Positions 16,054 to 25,582 are shown, counted from the stretch's first letter. The stretch: DNA of 64,000 nt from Posidoniimonas polymericola (GCF_007859935.1 NZ_SJPO01000009.1:62001-126000), one strand, 5' to 3'. Made by a program: numbers and translations. Notes: generated from the sequence alone by a model not told the origin.

Positions 16054-16113
16054 CGCAGGCGACCACTCGCCGACGGCGGGTTATTCGCCGCGGGCGAGCC
16101 GATCTTGGGGCGG

Positions 16114-18276
16114 CTAAACCGCGGTTTGCGCCCGCGCCATCTCCGCCCGCTTGCTGGGCGGCAGCCACGGGCTCGCCAGCATGGTCGACGCGGCGATCAC
16201 GCCCGCCACCAGCATGCCGGCCGGCTGTGGGTACCACCAGACGAAGTGCAGCAGCCACGCAGCGGTCACCAGGCCGGCAACCGCCCCCAGGCTGAGCCGC
16301 TTGCGGCGCGTCGACTCGGCCAACCGCCACCAGCGTGGGATCGCCATCAGCAGGGCGAAGTACGCCATCGACACCGCCGCACCGGGGGCGACCAGCCCGC
16401 GGTCCCAGCCTGATCGGAGTTCGCGGTGGCCCGCGAACGCGCCGTCCATCAGGTTCTTGTTCGGGGCGGGGCCGAAGTCGTGCACCGCCGGCAGCTCCAG
16501 CGACATGCCGTCGCCGAGCCCGAAGGCCACGAGGCCCACCAGCGCGCCCAGGCCGAGCAGGATCGCCCGCATCGGCGCCTGGTCCTCGGCGCGGGCCTCG
16601 GTCAGGGAGTTGGTCAACAACACGCTCCAGCAGCCGAGCGTCGTGACAATGGACATCCACAGGTGCAGCGCCTGCCAGTCGCTTTGGTCCTGCCCGCTGA
16701 GCATCCAGGTCACAGCGCCGGCCGAGGCCAACAGGCACAGCGCGCCCGAGGCCAGCATCGCGCCGATCAATTGGGTGACGCGGCCGCGGGTCGGCTGCCG
16801 CCGGATCTGCTCGTGGGCAATCTCTTTCCAGGGCCGCGGGCGGGGTCGGTGCACGACCATCTTGGCCCCGGCCTGCTGCTGGCCCGGGGAAAAACCCTGC
16901 GGCGCGGCCGCCGCGCGGCGCGCCTGATGGGCCCGCACGCCCGGCTTGAGCATGATCGTCCACACGACGTAGTACACCGCGTAGAAGACCGCTAGCATGA
17001 TGGTCAGCGGCGCCCAGATGGTGAGCGTGCTGATCAGCGTCATGATGCCAACCACGATCAGCAGCCCCTGCACCAGCGGGGGCATGTTGGCGTCGTGCCA
17101 GCCGGCCTTGGCCTTGGTAAAGACGTCGCGGAAGGCGGCGTACATCGGCTCCTCGACCGCCGGTCGGCGCGGGCCGCCGGTGCCGCCCGGCGTGGGGTCG
17201 TCGTCGTAGCCGGCGTACCGCTCGGCGCGCGGCCGCGGATCGGGGTCACGCGGGCGGCGTGCCTGGTGGGCGTCGCGGTTGGGCGCCGGACCGGCCGCCT
17301 GGGCGGACGACGTGTGCTGCGCGCCGTGCGGCGCCGACGACGGCAGCATCGCCACCAGCTCGTGGACGCTGCTCAGCCGCACGTCGGGGTCCTTGGCGAG
17401 CGCCCGGCGGACGATCTCGCGGTACGGCTCGTCGATGGCTTCAAGATTGGGCTCGGCGGTCAGGTGCTTCATCAGCACCTCGCCGACGCTCTCGCCCTCA
17501 AACGGCACGTGGCCGGTGAGCATCTCGTACAGCATCACGCCGAGGGCGTAGGCGTCGATCTCGCGGCCGTAGCGGCCGTTGGCGATCTCGGGCGCCATGT
17601 AGTGCACCGTGCCGACACTCTCGGTCTGGCCGCTGCGGCGGCTGCACGAGATGAACTTCGACAGCCCGTAGTCGCCAATCTTGACCACGCCCGGCTCGCC
17701 CATCGACGCGCTGGCCGTGTCGAGGAAGATGTTGCCCGGCTTGAGGTCGCGGTGGACGATGCCGTGGTCATGCAGGTAGCCGACGCCGGCGGCGATGCCG
17801 CGCAGCCACCAGCCGACCTCCGCGGCCGGCATCCCATTGGGGTGGGCCTCGATGGCGTCCTCCAGCGACTGCCCGCTGACATACTCCATCACGACCCACT
17901 GGTCGTCGAGGTCGTCGGTGCGGATGTCGTACAGGTCGACCAGGTTCTGGTGCTTGAGGTTCAGGCAGTGCCGCACGCCCCGCAGCTCGACGTCCAGGTT
18001 GCGTCGGATCAGCTTCAGCGCGACCTCTTTGCCTGCGTCGCTGGCGGCGAAGTACACCTCGCCGAACCCGCCGCGACCGACGCCGCGCTTGATCGTGAAC
18101 CCGTCCAGCGGTTTCGAGCCGCTCGGGTAGAGGAACTTCTCCGGCGGTCGGGCAGGGGGCCCGTCGCCCTGCGGGTCGGCTCCCAACGGGTCGGCGCCGC
18201 CCGGACCTTCACCACCCCGCCCGCCGCTAGACCCAGAGAGGGCGGCTTGACCGGGATCAGACATCGGCAGGTTCAT
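16114..18276 (-). CDS. Ser/Thr protein kinase (Hanks type) with C-terminal membrane domain
   Basis: A 720-aa protein. The kinase domain is at ~residues 45-325: Gly loop [11 protein letters not shown], catalytic Lys in [20 protein letters not shown] catalytic loop, a DYG (instead of DFG) metal motif in [10 protein letters not shown], and MAPEI as the APE motif. All catalytic residues appear present, so activity is expected. A ~70-residue Pro/Arg-rich linker follows, then a C-terminal half with at least six transmembrane helices (e.g. [20 protein letters not shown]). An alternative start, MSDPGQAA, lies at 18264. It is preceded by the FHA-protein gene and followed by a membrane protein and an ECF sigma factor, all on one strand. 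Confidence 0.9.
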   Translation of the reverse strand: MNLPMSDPGQAALSGSSGGRGGEGPGGADPLGADPQGDGPPARPPEKFLYPSGSKPLDGFTIKRGVGRGGFGEVYFAASDAGKEVALKLIRRNLDVELRGVRHCLNLKHQNLVDLYDIRTDDLDDQWVVMEYVSGQSLEDAIEAHPNGMPAAEVGWWLRGIAAGVGYLHDHGIVHRDLKPGNIFLDTASASMGEPGVVKIGDYGLSKFISCSRRSGQTESVGTVHYMAPEIANGRYGREIDAYALGVMLYEMLTGHVPFEGESVGEVLMKHLTAEPNLEAIDEPYREIVRRALAKDPDVRLSSVHELVAMLPSSAPHGAQHTSSAQAAGPAPNRDAHQARRPRDPDPRPRAERYAGYDDDPTPGGTGGPRRPAVEEPMYAAFRDVFTKAKAGWHDANMPPLVQGLLIVVGIMTLISTLTIWAPLTIMLAVFYAVYYVVWTIMLKPGVRAHQARRAAAAPQGFSPGQQQAGAKMVVHRPRPRPWKEIAHEQIRRQPTRGRVTQLIGAMLASGALCLLASAGAVTWMLSGQDQSDWQALHLWMSIVTTLGCWSVLLTNSLTEARAEDQAPMRAILLGLGALVGLVAFGLGDGMSLELPAVHDFGPAPNKNLMDGAFAGHRELRSGWDRGLVAPGAAVSMAYFALLMAIPRWWRLAESTRRKRLSLGAVAGLVTAAWLLHFVWWYPQPAGMLVAGVIAASTMLASPWLPPSKRAEMARAQTAV

Positions 18277-18372
18277 AATAGGGGGCCGGTTAGGGGAGTG
18301 TTCGACGTTTTCGGGGAAGGGTTCGTCCTATCGATTCGGGGCGCCCCGCGGCGGCTGCGCCGCGGTTCCCCT

Positions 18373-19869
18373 TTAGACTTGTTCGACGCTGACAGAAAAA
18401 TCTTGCCCCTCGAGTCGGGTTGTCTCGCCGAGCGTCACCGGGCCTTCGATCTGCCGACCGTCGACCGTCAGCGGGCCGCGGGTGCGGCAGCACAGCTCGC
18501 CGTCCTGCCGGTAAATAATCAGCTCGTCCGCCCACGGCCGGCAACGCACGTGGCTGTGGCGCGCCGGGCCCATCACGCAGCTTTCCGCCATCAGCAGCAC
18601 CGCGTCGGCCGAGGGGGTCGTCTTGTGCCCGCTCTCGATAACCAGCCGCGCCGTGGCGCTGAGCGCGTGGGGCTTGGTAAACCGGATCCGCACGCCGTCG
18701 CCGAGCTGGATCAAGTGTTCGGCGTCCAGCACCACGGGGCCGCTCAGCAGCTCCCCGTCTAGTTTAGTCGATCCGATCGGCTCGAGCACGTAAGACCCGC
18801 TCTCGCGACGCAGGATCGCGTGCCGCCGGGAAATATCGGCCAGAATCGGCAGATCGGGGCTCGCCCCCCCCGCCGGCTGGCCAATCACGATCTGGTCGTC
18901 CAGGCAAACCAGGAAGCCCCCGACAGCGTCCACCCACAGCATCCGGCGGTCGGCGGGGGGCTTGCCCACAGAGGTATCTTCCTTGGTCGGCGAGGGTGCG
19001 TGAGTGGTCTCACGGATTGCCCTCGCCAGCCGACGCGCCTCCGACCGGCCGTGGCGGCCCGGCTCGTGGGGAACGGACTCTCCGTGGCTGTTCATCCTGC
19101 CAGATTCCCCAGCGGTACGCAAAGGCTTGTAGGGCCGCGTCGCGTCGAGCTCCAGCTCGCGCCATGCGCGGCGGCGCAGCCGCACCGCCTCGCCGTCCCG
19201 CGGGGCCGCCGCCAGCACGGCGTCGGCGTTGCGGAGCACGGCCGACCAGTCCCGCTGCGTGGCCGCGGCGCTGAGCTCCTGGGCGGCCGCCCGGTGCCGT
19301 GCGGCCCGCTCGCTAATAGCGGACGCCGCCTGCTCGACCACCGGACGCAGCTGCTGCGGCAGCAAACTGGTCGTGTCGCCGCAGAGCACCGCGACGCAGC
19401 GTTGGAGCTTGTCGGTTGCGCGGGTCGAGTCGCCACAGTCGGCGTGCTCGAGCGCTTCGGACCAGCAGCGGGCAATCTCGGTCAGCAACCGCAGGGCCGG
19501 CGTGTCGACTCCGCGGCGCTTGCCGCGACGCAGCAGCTGCAGCGCGGAGTCGGGCGCGTACGCCGCGAGCCGCTCGGTCGCCTGCTGCTCGACCCGCTGG
19601 GCGTAGTCGAGGCGGATGGCGTCCGCCTGGGCGCGGTGGGCGCCAAGCTGATCGATGGCCGCCAGGTCGGCGAAGCCGGCGCAGCTCTGGCCCCACTCGA
19701 TCCGCTGGGCCGCCCGCTCGGCGTACTTCTTCGCCAACCCGTCGGCGAGCCTTTTGGCGGGGAGAAAACCCTGCAGCTGGGGATCGTTCAGCGCGGTGAG
19801 CGCCTCTTCGAGCCGCCCGGCCACAAGCGCCCGCCGTGCCTCAACCAGTTTCAGACGCCACTGGAGCAT
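18373..19869 (-). CDS. FHA-domain protein with N-terminal helical region
   Basis: A 498-aa protein. Residues ~1-240 are alpha-helical, Arg/Ala-rich and repeat-like (RRALVAGRLEEALTALNDP, then WSAVLRNADAVLAAAPRDGE), resembling tetratricopeptide-type helices. After a charged linker, residues ~310-400 form a forkhead-associated domain: IVIGQP, ADISRRHAILRRESGSYVLE (the S/RRH phosphothreonine-binding core) and TKLDGELLSG. A further ~90 residues repeat a similar beta pattern (LIIYRQDGELCCRTRGPLTV), possibly a second degenerate FHA-like fold. FHA domains bind phospho-Thr, so this is the natural partner of the kinase encoded next, 96 bases downstream. Confidence 0.85.
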   Translation of the reverse strand: MLQWRLKLVEARRALVAGRLEEALTALNDPQLQGFLPAKRLADGLAKKYAERAAQRIEWGQSCAGFADLAAIDQLGAHRAQADAIRLDYAQRVEQQATERLAAYAPDSALQLLRRGKRRGVDTPALRLLTEIARCWSEALEHADCGDSTRATDKLQRCVAVLCGDTTSLLPQQLRPVVEQAASAISERAARHRAAAQELSAAATQRDWSAVLRNADAVLAAAPRDGEAVRLRRRAWRELELDATRPYKPLRTAGESGRMNSHGESVPHEPGRHGRSEARRLARAIRETTHAPSPTKEDTSVGKPPADRRMLWVDAVGGFLVCLDDQIVIGQPAGGASPDLPILADISRRHAILRRESGSYVLEPIGSTKLDGELLSGPVVLDAEHLIQLGDGVRIRFTKPHALSATARLVIESGHKTTPSADAVLLMAESCVMGPARHSHVRCRPWADELIIYRQDGELCCRTRGPLTVDGRQIEGPVTLGETTRLEGQDFSVSVEQV

Positions 19870-19902
19870 GGGACCGACGTTTCCAGGTACAAAAAGGGCA
19901 TG

Positions 19903-19935
19903 AAAAAGAGAGCCGGGGCGTCCGCCCCGGCTCTC
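19903..19935 (-). terminator. Intrinsic terminator downstream of the coiled-coil gene
   Basis: On the minus strand, a perfect 13-bp stem GAGAGCCGGGGCG / CGCCCCGGCTCTC (19908-19920, 19923-19935) is followed by TTTTT. It lies directly after the stop of the coiled-coil gene (19955) and before the FHA gene, so it separates the two transcription units. Confidence 0.85.
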
Positions 19936-19954
19936 AGACCAATCACATTCGCTG

Positions 19955-20773
19955 CTACTCGAGCTCGATGCTGGCGGTCAGCACGCGGGACTCGGGCTTG
20001 GCCGGCTGCTGGTCGCCAAAGTAGGCGGCGACCTGCTCGCTCACGTCCTGCGAGTCGGCGGCGTCCAGCGGGATCTCGGCCGCGTAGTTGGTGTCCGCGT
20101 TGGCCAGCTTGGCCGCCACGTCCAGCCGGGTGCGGATGTCGGTGATCAGCTCCTTGGCGCGGGCCAGCTGGCTGTCGTCGAACACTACATCACTCGAGGC
20201 CTGGGCGACCTCCACCAGCTTGCGCTTCGCCTGCAGGTTGGTGATGTCAGTCTCCAGCTTCTGCTGGGCGCTGATCATCGCGGTCAGCTTCTGCCGCGCG
20301 GCGTCCAGGTTCTTGGCCCGGGCGTCCCGCATGCTGGTGAGGTGGGCGAGGGTCTCGTCGCTCACCTTGTGGCGCTCGAACCGGCGGCACAGGTCGGCCT
20401 TCACCTCTTCGCGGCTGTAGCTGCGGCTGGCGTAGCTGAACACATTGCCGCCGTCCTGCAGGTCGGACTGCAGACGCATGATCTCGGACTTGCTCTTCTC
20501 GGCAGTCTCCTCCGACGCGGCGATCCGCTCGTTGAGCTGATCCAGCTCAATCTCTTCCTTCGCGATCACGTGCATCGAGTTGCGAATCTCTGGGGTCAGG
20601 TCGGCAACCATGTTGCTCGCCCGCTCGATCTGGAACTCGATCGGCACACTCTGTTCGACGCTGCTCGTGACGCCGCGGTAGGCGGTCTTCATGTAGCTGG
20701 CCGCGTTGGTCCCAAACAGCAACCCGCCGGCCAGGCACGCTCCCAAACCGGTGACAATGACTTTTTTCAACAT
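19955..20773 (-). CDS. Coiled-coil protein with N-terminal membrane anchor/signal
   Basis: A 272-aa protein. ATG 20773 is chosen over the longer frame because it gives MLKKVIVTGLGACLAGGLLFG, a typical signal or membrane anchor. The remainder is mostly helical with long heptad stretches (ELDQLNERIAASEETAEKSK; AMISAQQKLETDITNLQAKRK). The wording SVPIEFQIERASNMVADLTPEI precedes the first coil. Overall it resembles PspA/IM30-like or other envelope coiled-coil proteins in shape, but I see no diagnostic motif. It has its own terminator at 19903-19935, so it is likely monocistronic. Confidence 0.78.
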   Translation of the reverse strand: MLKKVIVTGLGACLAGGLLFGTNAASYMKTAYRGVTSSVEQSVPIEFQIERASNMVADLTPEIRNSMHVIAKEEIELDQLNERIAASEETAEKSKSEIMRLQSDLQDGGNVFSYASRSYSREEVKADLCRRFERHKVSDETLAHLTSMRDARAKNLDAARQKLTAMISAQQKLETDITNLQAKRKLVEVAQASSDVVFDDSQLARAKELITDIRTRLDVAAKLANADTNYAAEIPLDAADSQDVSEQVAAYFGDQQPAKPESRVLTASIELE

Positions 20774-21123
20774 GGCTCGCTCGCTCCGAAAACGGGGGGC
20801 GCCGCCAACGCTAGGGCAGGGCGACGCGGAAAACGTGAGATCCTGGGTCGACCAGCCGGGTGATTGCCGACGGTCTAGTGAGGAATTCGCCGCTCCTGAC
20901 GCCATCTTGGAAAAGTACAAAGTTTTTTTGCCCCTCGCCCGAAGAGCCCCGCTTGGCCACCCTGCCGGCGCCGCCCCCATCGACCCAAACTGCTACCCTG
21001 ATGGCACTTGCGACGCGGCCGGGGTGCCCGCCGCTAGGCCGATGGAGTAGATTGAAGGGAACCCCGCGGTGTGCCGTCTCGTACGGGATGGGTCGCCGCC
21101 GCTCGAGACCCCTGGATACCGCT

Positions 21124-21723
21124 ATGCCTACCCGCCTGCCCGCTTTCCAAATCCCCGCTGCCCGGGCCACCGCTGCCCAGAGCCTAGGAGCCTGCCTGCT
21201 CGCCCTCGGCCTGGGCTGCACCCCCGTCGAGCCGGCCGCCCAGATCGACGTCGACGCCGCCCGCCAGGAGCTCGTGCTGACCGAAGAGCCAGCCGACCCC
21301 CAGACGGCCCTCGACCTGAGCGAGCGCGAGGGGGGCTTCGACGAGGGCGACGTCGTGCTGGTCGGCCAGGTCGGTGGCATGCCCAACCCGTGGGGCGACG
21401 CCGAGTCCGAGTTCCCCTGGCGCGCCGGCGAGGCCTCGTTCTTCATCGTCGACCCGTCGACCGTCGCCGAGTTTTCCGGGCACGAGCACGACGCAACCGA
21501 GGACCACTCCGACTGCGTCTTCTGCCAGAAGCGGGCCGCCGACAGCGTGCACTCGGTGGCCGCCGTCACGTTCAACGGGCCCGACGGCAAGCCGCTGCCG
21601 GTCGACGCCCGCAAGCTGTTCCAGATCGACGCCGACGACATCGTCGTGGTGAAGGGGTTCGCAAAACGCATCGGTGGCGACCTGCTCGTGGTGGACGCCA
21701 AGGGTCTGTACGTCCGAAGATAG
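21124..21723 (+). CDS. Secreted or lipoprotein-type protein with a His/Cys metal-binding-like stretch
   Basis: A 199-aa protein. The open frame extends upstream to 20860, but ATG 21124 gives a signal-like N terminus ending in LLALGLGC. The sequence before Cys (G-L-G-C) is only a partial lipobox, so lipidation is uncertain. The mature part has a notable stretch, HEHDATEDHSDCVFCQ (~residues 120-135), rich in His, Asp and two CxxC-spaced Cys, which could bind a metal. The C-terminal half (VKGFAKRIGGDLLVVDAKGLYVRR) is beta-rich. Its neighbour 51 bases downstream is a secreted HMA-like protein, so a joint role in metal handling is suggested. Confidence 0.7.
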   Translation: MPTRLPAFQIPAARATAAQSLGACLLALGLGCTPVEPAAQIDVDAARQELVLTEEPADPQTALDLSEREGGFDEGDVVLVGQVGGMPNPWGDAESEFPWRAGEASFFIVDPSTVAEFSGHEHDATEDHSDCVFCQKRAADSVHSVAAVTFNGPDGKPLPVDARKLFQIDADDIVVVKGFAKRIGGDLLVVDAKGLYVRR

Positions 21724-21765
21724 TCCAACACGCCTGCCCGGCGTCGCTGTTCCCGTCCGCATGAC

Positions 21766-21773
21766 AAGGAGGT
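21766..21773 (+). promoter_or_regulatory. Strong Shine-Dalgarno AAGGAGGT
   Basis: AAGGAGGT precedes the double start ATGATG at 21775-21780. Spacing is 1 base to the first ATG and 4 to the second, so the second ATG (21778) is the more likely initiator. Such a full SD is rare in this window. Confidence 0.75.
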
Positions 21774-21774
21774 C

Positions 21775-22182
21775 ATGATGCTTGCGTTGCTGATGCTGCT
21801 AGCGGTCGCCGCTCCCCAGTCGAACGCCGCCCCGCCGGCCCAATCGCAGCCGCAGACCCAAACGGCGAACAAGCCGCTGCCGCCCGGCGTCGTGCAGGTG
21901 CAGCTCGACTCGCTGCACTGCCCGAGCTGCGCGAAGCAGATCGCCCGCAACCTCTACAAGACCCCCGGCGTGATGCGTGTCCGCACGGACATGAAGAAGG
22001 ACCAGGTCTGGATCACCGCGCAGCCCAAGAAGCAGCTCGACCTGGCCCAGGTCTGGCAGGCGACCAAGATCAAGGACGCCGCGCCCGTCACGCTGCGGAT
22101 CGGCGACCGGGTGTTCGCGGCGAAGGACTTCGAGAAGGCGGCCGAGACAGCGGCCCGATCAACGCCCGCGGCGCAACGCTAG
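21775..22182 (+). CDS. Secreted heavy-metal-associated (HMA) domain protein
   Basis: A 135-aa (or 134-aa from ATG 21778) protein with a signal peptide (MLALLMLLAVAAPQSNA) and a Pro/Gln-rich linker. Its HMA fold has the metal site LHCPSCAKQIARNLYKTPGV (CxxC, ~residues 51-55), then VRTDMKKDQVWITAQPKK. HMA domains carry Cu(I) or Hg(II); a periplasmic binding protein or chaperone is likely. The stop overlaps the stop of the convergent glycosyltransferase gene within a shared CTAG (22179-22182). Confidence 0.82.
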   Translation: MMLALLMLLAVAAPQSNAAPPAQSQPQTQTANKPLPPGVVQVQLDSLHCPSCAKQIARNLYKTPGVMRVRTDMKKDQVWITAQPKKQLDLAQVWQATKIKDAAPVTLRIGDRVFAAKDFEKAAETAARSTPAAQR

Positions 22183-23303
22183 AGCGACCGGTAGGCCTCC
22201 AGCGTTTGGTCGAGCATCCGCGTGTTGAGAAAGTGTTGCTGCCCACGCCGATAGGCCGCCGCGCGCAGCGAGTCCAGCGCGGCCGGGTTCTTAGCGTACT
22301 CGCACAGCAGCTCACCGAGCGCAACGGCGTCGCCCGCCGGGTACAGGCGCCCGGTCTGGCCGTCGTCGACCAGTTCTGGTGTGCCGCCCGTGGCCGAGGC
22401 CAGCAGCGGCAAGCCGTCGACCATCGTCTCACAGACCCACAGGCTGCAAGGCTCGGGGTCGATGCGGCACTGCAGGCCGAGGTGGTACCGCTGGTGCCGC
22501 TCGCGGAGATCGGTGCAGAACCCCATGAAGCGAATAGCCTGCTCCGCGCCGGCCGCGGAGATCCTGCGACGCAGGCCGTCGGCGTAGTCGTTGTCGTCGA
22601 TCGGCCCGCCGTAGATGTCGAGGCAGACGTCGTGCCCGCGCTGCCGAGCGGCGATCACCGCCTCGACCGCGGTGTGGTGCCCCTTGCTCGACTGCAACCG
22701 CCCGGCCACCAAGCACTTGACCGGCGGCGCCGCAGGCGCGTCGGCTAATGCGTCGAACAGGCGCGGCGCCGCGTTGCGAATGGTCATCGAGCGGACCCCG
22801 CAGCCCTGCCAGTTGTTGGCGATAAAATCGCTAGCAGGCAGCAGCAGGTCCGCGCCCCAGCGTGCGAACCGGTGGCTGAGCACGCCGCCCAGCCCGCCAA
22901 GCCGCTGCGGCTTCATGTTGTTATTAATCTGCCACACCGACTTGTAGCCCAAACGCCGCATGTAGCCGGCGATCATCTGCTGCGGCTTCCACTGGGTGTG
23001 GACGACCTTAATCCCGCGGCCGTCGAGCAGCTCATGAATGCGGCGGGCGTCGCGCTTCGCCTGCCGCATCGCCAGCGGCGCGGTCGTGACGGCGCGGATC
23101 GAGTTGCCGTCGCGGAACGCGGTGAGCCCCTCGACCAGTTCGACCCGGGCGCCGTGCTCGACCAGCCAGTCGTGCGTGTAGCCACGCCCCATGCAGACAA
23201 AGGTCATCTCCGGCCAACCCTCGGCGTAGAGCCGCTCGATGGCGCCGATGCCGTAGACCTCGTCACCCTTGACGAGCATCGCTACGTTTTCTGGGGTAAT
23301 CAT
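22179..23303 (-). CDS. Glycosyltransferase, GT4-like (GT-B fold)
   Basis: A 374-aa protein. ATG 23303 (MITPENVAMLVKGDEVYGIG) is chosen; the longer frame to 23360 adds residues without family character. The N-terminal acceptor domain contains VVHTQWKPQQMIAGYMRRLG. The C-terminal donor domain shows CLVAGRLQSSKGHHTAVEA, IRFMGFCTDLRERHQRYHLG and the E-rich segment CETMVDGLPLLASATGGTPE, with ELVDDGQTGRLYPAGDA. These are classic GT4 signatures, although the usual EGFG is replaced by CETMVDGLP. It is the last gene of the exopolysaccharide cluster. Donor and acceptor sugars are unknown. Confidence 0.87.
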   Translation of the reverse strand: MITPENVAMLVKGDEVYGIGAIERLYAEGWPEMTFVCMGRGYTHDWLVEHGARVELVEGLTAFRDGNSIRAVTTAPLAMRQAKRDARRIHELLDGRGIKVVHTQWKPQQMIAGYMRRLGYKSVWQINNNMKPQRLGGLGGVLSHRFARWGADLLLPASDFIANNWQGCGVRSMTIRNAAPRLFDALADAPAAPPVKCLVAGRLQSSKGHHTAVEAVIAARQRGHDVCLDIYGGPIDDNDYADGLRRRISAAGAEQAIRFMGFCTDLRERHQRYHLGLQCRIDPEPCSLWVCETMVDGLPLLASATGGTPELVDDGQTGRLYPAGDAVALGELLCEYAKNPAALDSLRAAAYRRGQQHFLNTRMLDQTLEAYRSL

Positions 23304-23369
23304 AACTGCGCAGTTGTAAAATTCGTCGGGCGGCCCCCTTGATTGGCGCCACCGCCTCAATGCCGGAAG

Positions 23370-24278
23370 CTAGCCTCGCTTGGGCGCCAGGACAGACAAC
23401 ACCGGCAGCCCCAACAGGTACTTGAACCGCAGCAGTCTGAGGTTCCAACCAAGCACCCGACGGTACAGGCGGCGAGCCTCCTTCGGGTGACCCTGCTTTA
23501 CCAGCCGGTGACTTAGCCCCCTCACCAGGAACGATAGGTATGCTCGGCGGTCCCGCTGTCGCTCAGCGCCGCCAGGGAACTCTCCTCGGTGCTCAGCGTC
23601 GATCAGATAGTTCAATCCGCTGACAATGCCGTCGCAGGATTCCATCAGGCTCACTTCGTGCCTGAGCACCCCAACCAGTGGCGGCGATACGATCTGGCAG
23701 AAGCCGGCGTCGATCCCCATGCGCATGACCAGCACCTGGTCCTCCGCGCAGCGCAGGTCGGGGTGGAAGCCGCCCACCTCTAGCATTCGCCGGCGGTCGA
23801 CAACCATCACGTTCGACCCGCAGTACAGGCCTCGCTTGGCGGCGGCGAAGAAATCGGGATAGCCGCGCGCGTCTAGCGGGGGCTTTTCATTGCAACGCCA
23901 CTCGCTCGGGTCCGAGAGGATCTGCGGCGTGAGCAGCATCAATCGCGGGCGGTGCTCCTCGATCGCGGCGGCGATGTACTCGAGCGTCCATGGCGCCCAG
24001 GCGTCGTCGCTGTCGAGAAACGCGATGTAGTCGCCGCTGGCGCGCGCAGCGCCGTTGTTGCGTGCGGCGCCAGGCCCGGCGTTCTCCTGCTGGATGAACA
24101 TGATCTGGTCGCTGTAGGACGCCACGACTTCGCTGGTGTCGTCGGTGGACCCGTCGTCGACGAGGACGATCTCGTCGGCCGGCCGAGTTTGCGCGAGAGC
24201 GGAGTCTAGACACCCGCGCAGCAGGTTCGCCCGGTTGTAGGTCGGTATCACAACAGAGATCCGCGCGTCGGCCGCCAT
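23370..24278 (-). CDS. Family 2 glycosyltransferase
   Basis: A 302-aa GT-A enzyme. The nucleotide-sugar-binding start is ISVVIPTYNRANLLRGCLDS, followed by EIVLVDDGSTDDTSEVV, AGPGAARNNGA and the DxD-type metal site YIAFLDSDDAWAPWTLE. The second half contains VGGFHPDLRCAEDQVLVMRM, an ED motif typical of the catalytic base region. The C terminus is basic and partly hydrophobic. It follows the pyruvyl-transferase gene by only 3 bases, so the two are translationally linked. Confidence 0.92.
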   Translation of the reverse strand: MAADARISVVIPTYNRANLLRGCLDSALAQTRPADEIVLVDDGSTDDTSEVVASYSDQIMFIQQENAGPGAARNNGAARASGDYIAFLDSDDAWAPWTLEYIAAAIEEHRPRLMLLTPQILSDPSEWRCNEKPPLDARGYPDFFAAAKRGLYCGSNVMVVDRRRMLEVGGFHPDLRCAEDQVLVMRMGIDAGFCQIVSPPLVGVLRHEVSLMESCDGIVSGLNYLIDAEHRGEFPGGAERQRDRRAYLSFLVRGLSHRLVKQGHPKEARRLYRRVLGWNLRLLRFKYLLGLPVLSVLAPKRG

Positions 24279-24281
24279 GCG

Positions 24282-25532
24282 TCACACCCTCCCGCGACTG
24301 CTGAGCACCTCTTGGAAGAGGTCGTAGTTGGACTCGGACAGCCGCCGCACCTCGGGCAGCTTTCCCGACAGGGTGGCGCGGATCTTGTCGCGGTTCTCCC
24401 AGGCCTGCTGCAGCGTCGCCACTGCGACGCGGCCCTCGTCCTCCAGGTACTCCTCGAACGGGATAATCGCGCCGTCCTCCCGTGCGTTCTCCCCGAGGAG
24501 GTCGCCGATGATGCCGTCGGCCTTGACCGAGTACCGCACCACCATAGTCGGCGTCGCGGTCGAAACGCCGGCAATGGCCGCGTGCATACGCTCAGCAATA
24601 TTGAGGCTCGCCGACGCGATCAGCCCCTTGTAATCCGCGGCCGAGTGGTCGCCCCAGGCGACGCGGACTCGGTCGTCCTCCATGGCGTCGACGATCTCTT
24701 CGGCGAGGACCAGGTCGTTGTTCTTGAGCAGCGTCTCTTGCACGTGAGGAACCAGCAGGACCTGGGCATTCAACTCGTCTAGCGCGTGCGTCACCAGCTC
24801 ACCGAGCACCGCCAGGTGCACCTGCGCGGCGTTCGCGCCGCTCGTGTCGAGACCCGGGAACCGGGCGATGCCGCGACTCATCGCGATCGTCACGTACGGA
24901 GCGGCGGGGTCGACGCCGTATCGCCGCAGCAGTCGATGCACACGCTCCTCGCCGACGGGGTTCAGCAGAAAGGCCGGGTCGGCGGTCAGGTGCACCCGGT
25001 CTGCCGGGAGCCCCAGCTCGTTGATGACGTAGTCGTAGGACCGGCTCTCCCTGAGCGTGATGAGCGAAACGTTCTTGGCGACGGAGCAGAAGTGGTCGCG
25101 GTGCTCGTCGCTCTTGAACGGCCCCACCGACTGGGCGAGCATGAAGGTCGCCTTGCCCGTCTTCTGGGCGATCTTGAGAGGCTCGAGGTGCATGCGGAAA
25201 TCGCCGTAGTCCGACGAGAAGTTGTCGCCGCCTGAAGCGATGACAGCGTCGGCGGCGCGGATCGCGTTGATCGCCTTCGCCTCGGTGCGGAACACCCGGG
25301 GCGCAATGCCCGCCCCGACCCGTCTAACCGGCAGCGAACGCACCTTCCCGATGAAGGGGTCAAGCACAAACGTCGCGTCAACGTCGCGTGTCTCGTCGAA
25401 AGCCGGCTGGCCACTCAGCACGGCGACGCCGCCCCCCGGGAACCTCTTGTGGAGCTCTGCGACGCTCGGCGCAATCAGTGCTTCGACGCCTCGGTTCCGA
25501 AATCCGTTGCAGCCGGAAAGTACAATTGACAT
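24282..25532 (-). CDS. Polysaccharide pyruvyl transferase family protein (WcaK/AmsJ-like)
   Basis: A 416-aa protein. ATG 25532 (MSIVLSGCNGFRNRGVEALI) is the natural start, because GCNGFRNRGxEAL is the family's N-terminal nucleotide-loop-like segment; the longer frame to 25688 is spurious. Other features are AVIASGGDNFSSDYGDFRM, FMLAQSVGPFKS, LITLRESRSYDYV (RES..), LTADPAFLL and the C-terminal SASLNIAERMHAAIAG with the conserved RxHA-like element. The family transfers pyruvate ketals from phosphoenolpyruvate to sugars. The adjacent FrhB-like gene is a frequent companion in exopolysaccharide clusters. Confidence 0.88.
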   Translation of the reverse strand: MSIVLSGCNGFRNRGVEALIAPSVAELHKRFPGGGVAVLSGQPAFDETRDVDATFVLDPFIGKVRSLPVRRVGAGIAPRVFRTEAKAINAIRAADAVIASGGDNFSSDYGDFRMHLEPLKIAQKTGKATFMLAQSVGPFKSDEHRDHFCSVAKNVSLITLRESRSYDYVINELGLPADRVHLTADPAFLLNPVGEERVHRLLRRYGVDPAAPYVTIAMSRGIARFPGLDTSGANAAQVHLAVLGELVTHALDELNAQVLLVPHVQETLLKNNDLVLAEEIVDAMEDDRVRVAWGDHSAADYKGLIASASLNIAERMHAAIAGVSTATPTMVVRYSVKADGIIGDLLGENAREDGAIIPFEEYLEDEGRVAVATLQQAWENRDKIRATLSGKLPEVRRLSESNYDLFQEVLSSRGRV

Positions 25533-25582
25533 GAAAGTTGCTTCTTGGTGATGTGGTTCGTCAGATCGCCGCCATCCACTTG

